Shown: in pieces, positions 57,416-64,000 of the stretch
How the letters are laid out: each line of letters starts with the position of its first letter
Numbering within the stretch: position 1 is the stretch's first letter
Assembly (NCBI GenBank): GCA_022652815.1
Contig: JALCRR010000005.1
Span: 1-64,000, forward strand
Reading direction: 5' to 3'
Length of the DNA: 64,000 nt
Origin: Oscillibacter sp.
GTDB taxonomy: Bacteria; Bacillota; Clostridia; Oscillospirales; Oscillospiraceae
Notes under the pieces: generated by a model
Told to the model about the DNA's origin: nothing
The model's input: only the letters and a program-made list of their open reading frames with translations
Database searches by the model: none
Program-made: the position numbers and the translations under genes

Positions 57416-58149
57416 ACGATCTCTCCCTTCTGAAATACCGGGCCATCTTTGCACACGCGCTTGGCACCGGAGACTGTGTGAATGGAGCAGCCCATGCAGG
57501 CACCAAAACCGCAGGCCATACGGGCTTCAAAGCTGAACTGGCCGTCGGAGAGCTGCGGCAGGACGGATACCGCCCGCAGCATGGGCGTTGGGCCGCAGAC
57601 ATAGCCGTAGTTGCATTCCGGCACAAAGCTCCGGATGCAGTCGGTCACATAGCCCTTGACACCGAGACTGCCGTCCTCCGTCGCTACAAACACGCGGCAG
57701 CCCAGGGCGGTAAAATCCTCCACATAAAAGACGTCCGCTGCCGAGCGGAAGCCCAACACGACAGTGGGGAACAATCCGCCGCCCACAAATTTGCGGGCAA
57801 GGCCATACAAGGGGGCAAGGCCGATGCCTCCGCCGATCAGAATGGGCTTTTCCCCGTGATTTTTGAGATCGAAGCCGTTGCCAAGCCCGGTCAAGGTGTC
57901 AAACTCCGTACCGGGCGCCGCGGTGACCAGCTCCCGCGTGCCTTGTCCGGCTGCACGAACCAGCAGCAGCACGCCGTCCTCTGTATAGCTGGCAACCGAA
58001 ATGGGTCGCCGCAGAAATTTTTCCGGCAGGGAGAGCTCCAGGAATTGGCCCGGATGCGTGAAGGCCGAGGCATCGCCCTCCAGCACCATTTCCCATACGT
58101 CCCGTGTCAGGCGGCGAGACTGCGCCATTTTTAAAACTGTTTTTTGCAT
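57409..58149 (-). CDS. pyrK: Dihydroorotate dehydrogenase B, electron transfer subunit
   Basis: HPGQFLELSLPEKFLRRPISVAS..GGGIGLAPLYGLA..C-terminal [2Fe-2S] ARMACGFGACMGCSIHTVSGAKRVCKDGPVF. Confidence 0.95.
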   Translation of the reverse strand: MQKTVLKMAQSRRLTRDVWEMVLEGDASAFTHPGQFLELSLPEKFLRRPISVASYTEDGVLLLVRAAGQGTRELVTAAPGTEFDTLTGLGNGFDLKNHGEKPILIGGGIGLAPLYGLARKFVGGGLFPTVVLGFRSAADVFYVEDFTALGCRVFVATEDGSLGVKGYVTDCIRSFVPECNYGYVCGPTPMLRAVSVLPQLSDGQFSFEARMACGFGACMGCSIHTVSGAKRVCKDGPVFQKGEIVW

Positions 58150-58160
58150 GAAAAGCTCCT

Positions 58161-59444
<1,284 letters not shown>

Positions 59445-59481
59445 AGGAAACTCCTTTCACGGTGATCGCTTCTGACAAATT

Positions 59482-59510
59482 ATTGTATCGGAAACCGCGG
59501 GACTTGTCAA
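59482..59510 (-). promoter_or_regulatory. Strong sigma-A promoter of the pyr operon
   Basis: Minus strand TTGACA-17 nt-TACAAT; predicted short leader (~30 nt). Confidence 0.85.
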
Positions 59511-59557
59511 CGGATTTGGCAGGGGGGAAGCGCACAAAAAGCAAGGTAAATTTTGCC

Positions 59558-59605
59558 GAGTTTTTGTATATACAAAGTGCAGCTGTCAAAATACGACAAA
59601 AACTC
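59558..59605. promoter_or_regulatory. Nested palindrome region between pyrC promoter and small ORF A
   Basis: TTTGTATATACAAA (59563-59576); GAGTTTTTGT (59558-59567) inverted with ACAAAAACTC (59596-59605); TACGACA (59592-59598). Confidence 0.55.
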
Positions 59606-59656
59606 CCATCGGAAAGTGTTAGGATAGGTGCATCCTTGTGCGGGAGGCACCATGAA

Positions 59657-59833
59657 ATGACGGAAAAGGAACTGCATTTTTTGGCTTTGTGCGCACCTTT
59701 GGAGGATGCCATTGACCTAATTGAAGGAGGTGAAACAGATGCTGCAGAGGCTTTGCTGCAGAGAATTCTGGTTCAGTGCTTTGATGACGGAGAGGAAGCG
59801 GCCTTCTGCTGCACACAAACAAAATCCGCTTAG
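59657..59833 (+). CDS. Small protein A (58 aa), paralogue of 60252-60404
   Basis: MTEKELHFLALCAPLEDAIDLIEGGETDAAEALLQRILVQCFDDGEEAAFCCTQTKSA; conserved paralogue downstream. Confidence 0.7.
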   Translation: MTEKELHFLALCAPLEDAIDLIEGGETDAAEALLQRILVQCFDDGEEAAFCCTQTKSA

Positions 59834-59862
59834 GCCGAACGGCCTTCATGAAATTTGCAGAA

Positions 59863-59889
59863 AAAAGAACGGCAATTTAGCCGTTCTTT
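59863..59889. terminator. Bidirectional terminator between small ORF A and the RHH gene
   Basis: AAAGAACGGC-AATTTA-GCCGTTCTTTT type hairpin overlapping the RHH stop codon. Confidence 0.7.
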
Positions 59890-60056
59890 TGCTGAAATGG
59901 AATTTCTCCGTGCAGTTCCTCAAAATCGGAAATGCACTTTCGAATCAGATACAAAATCTGCCCGTTGCCGCTGCGTCCTTCATAATGCGAGATATAATGA
60001 AGCTTTGCGTGGGTTTCTGCGTCAATTCGAATCCCAAGATGTTTGTTTTTTTCCAT
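59877..60056 (-). CDS. Ribbon-helix-helix (Arc-like) DNA-binding protein, 59 aa (missing from ORF track)
   Basis: Read by hand: MEKNKHLGIRIDAETHAKLHYISHYEGRSGNGQILYLIRKCISDFEELHGEIPFQQKNG; beta strand HLGIRIDAE followed by two helices. Confidence 0.8.
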   Translation of the reverse strand: MEKNKHLGIRIDAETHAKLHYISHYEGRSGNGQILYLIRKCISDFEELHGEIPFQQKNG

Positions 60057-60113
60057 GTCCGACCCCTCTGCCCAAAATAATGATATTTACTGTTGATTAT
60101 AAGAAAAATAGCC

Positions 60114-60147
60114 ATTATAATACGTAATATGTACTTAAAATAAGTAC
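60114..60147 (-). promoter_or_regulatory. RHH gene promoter (-10 TATAAT) with 17-bp palindromic operator over the -35 region
   Basis: Minus -10 at 60119-60114; perfect GTACTTA-AAA-TAAGTAC at 60131-60147. Confidence 0.65.
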
Positions 60148-60176
60148 GGTTATATTTTAAAAGAAATTGAGCAAAA

Positions 60177-60210
60177 TTCGACAGAATATTTAACTGACTT
60201 TTACTATAAT
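60177..60210 (+). promoter_or_regulatory. Promoter of small ORF B with 0A-box-like element
   Basis: TTCGACA at 60177-60183 and TATAAT at 60205-60210. Confidence 0.55.
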
Positions 60211-60251
60211 GGATATAGATTTGAGACTGGAAGACCGAGGGAGTGAACAGA

Positions 60252-60404
60252 GTGTCGGATGAAGAACTGTGCTATTTTGCCTTATGCGCTCCGCTGGAGG
60301 ATGCAGTTGACTTGATTGATGCGGGAAAGCCGCAGCAGGCAAAGATACTGCTTCAACGAATTCTTGCGCAGGCGAAAGAGCAGATGAAAAAAAACAGGTC
60401 ATAA
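60252..60404 (+). CDS. Small protein B (50 aa), paralogue of 59657-59833 (missing from ORF track)
   Basis: GTG start: MSDEELCYFALCAPLEDAVDLIDAGKPQQAKILLQRILAQAKEQMKKNRS; 23/39 identical by eye to protein A. Confidence 0.75.
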   Translation: MSDEELCYFALCAPLEDAVDLIDAGKPQQAKILLQRILAQAKEQMKKNRS

Positions 60405-60445
60405 AAAAGCACCGGGAGTCATCCCGGTGCTTTTCATTTGCACAT

Positions 60446-62176
60446 TTATTTTTTCAGTGAGGTTACCCAGCGTCCGTACTTTTCAATGTTGGCGGCGCAG
60501 TCGGCTTCGTCAGAACCCTTGGTGAGAATGTAAATCTTAATCTTCGGCTCCGTGCCGGAGGGACGCACCAGAATAGTGGTGCCGTCAGTCAGCTCGAAGC
60601 GCAGCACGTTGGAGCCCTTGAGTTCCATGGAGGACTTTGCGCCGCTTGCACAGTCGGTGACGGTGCCGTCAGCGTAGTCCTTGCGAACAGCAACCTTTAC
60701 GCCGCTGATTTCGGCAGGCGGATTTTCCCGCAGGGACTTCATCAGTTTTGCCATATCGGCAAGACCGTCCAGCCCCGGCATGACCAGATTGTGGGTCTTT
60801 TCGGCGTAGTAGCCGTACTTTTTGTACAGGGCTTCCAGTGCATCAAAGAGCGTCATGCCCTTGGAGGCATACCAAGCCGCCATTTCAGTGAGTAGCATGG
60901 AGGCGGTGACGGCATCCTTGTCCCGGACGTAGTCGCCCAGCATGTAGCCGTAGGATTCCTCGTAGGAGAAGATGACCTTGCCTGCGCCGGAGGACTCCAG
61001 CGCGTTTTTCTTTTCGGCCATAAACTTGAAGCCGGTGAAGGTATCGAAGCATTTTACACCGTTTTCCTCAGCCACCTTGCGGGCCATTTCGGTGGTTACG
61101 ATGGTTTTCAGTGCCACGGGATTGGCAGGCATTTTGCCGGCGCGCTTCATGGCACCGATTAGGTAGTCCAGCAGCAGAACGCCGGTCTGGTTGCCCGTGA
61201 CAGACTGGAACTCGCCGGACTTGTTGCGGATCATGATGCCCACGCGGTCAGAATCAGGGTCGGTGCCCAGAATGAAATCAATGTTGTTCGCCTTGGCAAG
61301 ATCGACGGCCAGATAAAAGCCCTCGGGATTTTCAGGATTGGGGGAAACCACGGTGGGAAAGTTGCCGTCAATGACCATCTGCTTCGGCTCACACAGAAGA
61401 TGCTTGATGCCCAGCGCTTTCAAGGCTTCCGGAACCAGCTTGTAGCCGCAGCCGTGAAACGGCGTGTAGACCAGCTTAAAGGTGTCGGCCACCTTGGCTA
61501 CGGTTTCCTTGTCGTTAATCATGGCGGTGACGTTGGCCATAAACTTCCGGTCGGTCTCGTCACCCATGGTTTCAATGTATCCGCGCTTTACCGCTTCGTC
61601 AAACGGCATGGCATGAATGCCGGAAAAGACGTCGATGGATTCCAGCGCCTTGGCGATGGCATCGGCGTGCTGGGGCGGCAGCTGCGCGCCGTCCTCCCAG
61701 TAGACCTTATAGCCGTTGTACTCCTTGGGGTTGTGGCTGGCGGTGACATTAATGCCCGCCTGGCAGTGATATTCCCGCACGGCAAAGGAGAGCTCCGGCG
61801 TGGGACGCAAAGAATCGAAAATCCGCACATGAATGCCGTTGGCGGCGCACACTTCAGCGGCGGCGCGGGCAAATTCCATAGAGTGGTTGCGGCAGTCCAT
61901 GCAGATGGCAACGCCGCGTTTGCGGGCAGCCTCGCCGCCTTCGGCAATCACCTGGCAAAAGCCCTGGGTGGCCCAGCGGATCACATGAATATTCATGTTG
62001 TGCAGACCCACGGCCATAGTGCCGCGGAGTCCGGCTGTGCCGAATTCCAGCGGGCCGTAAAACCGGGATTCAATTTCCTTGGGATCATTTCCGATGGTTT
62101 CCAGCTCGGCATGTTCGGCCTCAGTGAGAGCGGGACTCGCTAGCCACTTTTCGTATTCTTTCTGATAATTCATCAT
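60446..62176 (-). CDS. Phospho-sugar mutase (phosphoglucomutase/phosphomannomutase)
   Basis: LEFGTAGLRGTMAVGLHNMNIHVIRWATQG..GINVTASHNPKEYNGYKVYWEDGAQL..GTDPDSDRVG..VRPSGTEPKIKIY. Confidence 0.95.
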   Translation of the reverse strand: MMNYQKEYEKWLASPALTEAEHAELETIGNDPKEIESRFYGPLEFGTAGLRGTMAVGLHNMNIHVIRWATQGFCQVIAEGGEAARKRGVAICMDCRNHSMEFARAAAEVCAANGIHVRIFDSLRPTPELSFAVREYHCQAGINVTASHNPKEYNGYKVYWEDGAQLPPQHADAIAKALESIDVFSGIHAMPFDEAVKRGYIETMGDETDRKFMANVTAMINDKETVAKVADTFKLVYTPFHGCGYKLVPEALKALGIKHLLCEPKQMVIDGNFPTVVSPNPENPEGFYLAVDLAKANNIDFILGTDPDSDRVGIMIRNKSGEFQSVTGNQTGVLLLDYLIGAMKRAGKMPANPVALKTIVTTEMARKVAEENGVKCFDTFTGFKFMAEKKNALESSGAGKVIFSYEESYGYMLGDYVRDKDAVTASMLLTEMAAWYASKGMTLFDALEALYKKYGYYAEKTHNLVMPGLDGLADMAKLMKSLRENPPAEISGVKVAVRKDYADGTVTDCASGAKSSMELKGSNVLRFELTDGTTILVRPSGTEPKIKIYILTKGSDEADCAANIEKYGRWVTSLKK

Positions 62177-62185
62177 GCTGCCTCC

Positions 62186-62500
62186 TTATTTCTCATCTTC
62201 GCCGCCGGGGACACTTTCCAGCAGCCCACGGGCCTCTTCTTGACGGGAGGCAGGGACGAAAAGCCCGACGCCATAGGCGGAGGAGCCGAACAGCACCCGG
62301 GCAAATGTCCCGTCCTGCTGAGAGATTCGAACAACGGGAATATCGTAGGCCTCCAGCATATTCGCGGTCATATCGGCAAGGCTGCCCTCCGGCAGATTGG
62401 TCACCAGAGCAGGCTGCTCCGGCTTGCCGGTTTCATCTAAAGGCCAGTTTTCGGGCATACCCCGGCGGGCATGTCCCCAGACACCTTGATCGTTTTCCAT
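62186..62500 (-). CDS. Small protein, DUF2007-like (putative signal-transducing)
   Basis: LVTNLPEGSLADMTANMLEAYDIPVV..VLFGSSAYGVGLFVPASRQEEARGLLES. Confidence 0.6.
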   Translation of the reverse strand: MENDQGVWGHARRGMPENWPLDETGKPEQPALVTNLPEGSLADMTANMLEAYDIPVVRISQQDGTFARVLFGSSAYGVGLFVPASRQEEARGLLESVPGGEDEK

Positions 62501-62530
62501 ATCGAGACTCCTTTCGTACTTTAAAGAGAA

Positions 62531-63013
62531 TTACTTGTGATATTTGCTTCCAGCTTGAATCTGATAGGCCCGGTAGATTTGTTCTAACAGCATGATCCGC
62601 GCCAGATGGTGGGGGAACGTCATGGGAGACATGGAGAGCTTCACGTCGGCGCGCTGCTTGAGGCGTTTGTCCATGCCCACGCTGCCGCCAATCAAAAAGG
62701 TCAGCTGGGAGACGCCGCCCACGGCAAGTTCGTTCAGCTTTTCGGCAAGAGCGGGAGAGGACAGCTCTTTTCCCTCAATGCACAGCGCAATGATGGCTCC
62801 CGCTTTCGGAAGCTTCGCCTCCACGGCGTCCGCCTCCGTACTTAAGGCGCGATCAATCTCTCCCTGGGAGGGATTTTCCGGCAGCCGGGATTCCGGCAGT
62901 TCAATGATTTCAAGAGAGCAGAAACGGGAGAGCCGTTTCTCATATTCCGCGGCGGCTTCCAGATAAAACTTTTCCTTCAGCTTGCCGACGCAGAGAATGG
63001 TTATTCGCTGCAT
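62531..63013 (-). CDS. rlmH: 23S rRNA (pseudouridine(1915)-N(3))-methyltransferase RlmH
   Basis: ITILCVGKLKEKFYLEAAAEYEKRLSRFCSLEIIELPE..FLIGGSVGMDKRLKQRADVKLSMSPMTFPHHLARIMLLEQIYRAYQI. Confidence 0.97.
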   Translation of the reverse strand: MQRITILCVGKLKEKFYLEAAAEYEKRLSRFCSLEIIELPESRLPENPSQGEIDRALSTEADAVEAKLPKAGAIIALCIEGKELSSPALAEKLNELAVGGVSQLTFLIGGSVGMDKRLKQRADVKLSMSPMTFPHHLARIMLLEQIYRAYQIQAGSKYHK

Positions 63014-63786
63014 AGAGCGTCCTCCAATCCGAAGCCTCGGCTCAGCTCACTCCGGGGCGCAACGCTGACCCGGGAGGAAAGCCCCGCTCCTGTAAGCGCT
63101 GTTTCCACGGCTCGGCGTGCCATGGCGGGGGTATTGTTCTCCTCACTTAAGTGGGCGAGAATCAGTTCCTGCGCGCCAAGACGAACTTCCTGCGCGGCAA
63201 AGGCCGCGGCGGTTTCATTACTCAGATGCCCCGCTGTACCGAGAATCCGCTGCTTTAAATAATAGGGATACGGACCGGAACGCAGTGTCTCCACATCGTG
63301 GTTGGTTTCCAACATCAAAAGCCGGACGCCGGCAAGAACATCGGCGGCTTCTGCCGTCACATAACCCGTGTCGGTCAGAACGCCCAGATCGTCAAAGCGG
63401 TAATCTGCGGAGCCGGGCGCATCGTGGGAGGTAGGAAACGGCGTAATGGTCATCTTGCCCCAAGATAGAGACTCCCCCCAGCGAAAGGGGCGCAGGGACC
63501 TGCTGATGCCCGCAATGCGGGATTCCAGCCCGTCACAGGTCTGCATGCTTGCGCAAATGGGCACATCCCACTTTTTCACAATGGTGTTCAGACCGGAAAT
63601 GTGGTCGGAGTGGGTATGGGTGATGAAGATTGCGGAAAGGTCTGCAGGGGCAAGACCCAGCTCTTGCAGGGATGCCGTAATGCGCCGACAGGAGATGCCG
63701 GCATCCAGCAGGACATGGGTGTCGCCCCGGCTGATGAGCGCCGCATTGCCGGAGGAGCCGCTGGCCAGGGTATAAATCGTGGTCAA
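63001..63786 (-). CDS. MBL-fold metallohydrolase (WalJ/YycJ-like)
   Basis: TLASGSSGNAALISRGDTHVLLDAGISCRRI..FITHTHSDHISGLNTIVKKWDVPICAS. Confidence 0.9.
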   Translation of the reverse strand: MTTIYTLASGSSGNAALISRGDTHVLLDAGISCRRITASLQELGLAPADLSAIFITHTHSDHISGLNTIVKKWDVPICASMQTCDGLESRIAGISRSLRPFRWGESLSWGKMTITPFPTSHDAPGSADYRFDDLGVLTDTGYVTAEAADVLAGVRLLMLETNHDVETLRSGPYPYYLKQRILGTAGHLSNETAAAFAAQEVRLGAQELILAHLSEENNTPAMARRAVETALTGAGLSSRVSVAPRSELSRGFGLEDALCSE

Positions 63787-63814
63787 AAAAATCCCTCTTT
63801 ATGTAAGAATAAAC

Positions 63815-63868
63815 TGCGTCCGCAAGGGAGGCCGTCGACTTTGGTCGCCATCCTCCATCGCGGACGCA
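63815..63868 (-). terminator. Long imperfect hairpin, probable murA terminator
   Basis: TGCGTCCGC/GCGGACGCA outer stem with inner GGAGG/CCTCC. Confidence 0.5.
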
Positions 63869-63900
63869 AAAATAAAATGCTGTTTTCGGTGTGCCGGATG

Positions 63901-64000
63901 TTATCCGATATGGGCTTCCAGCTCGTCGTTTTCGCCGGGAATTTCCACTGCGCGAATATCGGCACCTAAGGAACGGAGCTTGTCCACAATGTTTTCGTAG
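63901..64000 (-). CDS. murA: 3' end of UDP-N-acetylglucosamine 1-carboxyvinyltransferase (partial)
   Basis: Hand-translated minus frame ..YENIVDKLRSLGADIRAVEIPGENDELEAHIG*; matches MurA C-terminus. Confidence 0.7.
   Translation of the reverse strand, partial: YENIVDKLRSLGADIRAVEIPGENDELEAHIG

Overview
This is a 64 kb chromosomal window from a GC-rich, apparently spore-forming Firmicute, probably Oscillospiraceae/Ruminococcaceae-like (inferred from gene content only). It is mostly housekeeping and metabolic genes. Recognisable blocks: rpsF-ssb-rpsR; dus-ECF sigma-anti-sigma; mtnA; an oligopeptide ABC transporter operon; recR; rpe; arsR-trxB-like-trxA; htpG; nhaC/LysR/methionine gamma-lyase; deoC-deoD; one tRNA-Leu(UAG); an orphan Spo0A DNA-binding-domain gene with prsW and spoVT; and a UMP biosynthesis operon pyrC-K-D-F-E-B-I. 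The right edge holds rlmH, a walJ-like MBL hydrolase and the 3' end of murA. I saw no rRNA, CRISPR array, prophage or transposase. The most unusual signals are: (1) an orphan Spo0A C-terminal-domain gene preceded by an array of 10-bp-phased repeats resembling 0A boxes (46885-46979); (2) a 59.5-60.4 kb micro-locus with two paralogous ~50-58 aa proteins, each having a 0A-box-like heptamer exactly 28 bp upstream of a -10 hexamer, flanking an ORF-track-missed 59-aa ribbon-helix-helix gene with a perfect 17-bp palindrome over its -35 region; (3) a thioredoxin-reductase-like protein lacking the NADPH-binding motifs; (4) structured leaders, including a likely preQ1-type riboswitch before queT and a GC-rich multi-hairpin element before rpe. 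All calls were made by eye, without database searches.
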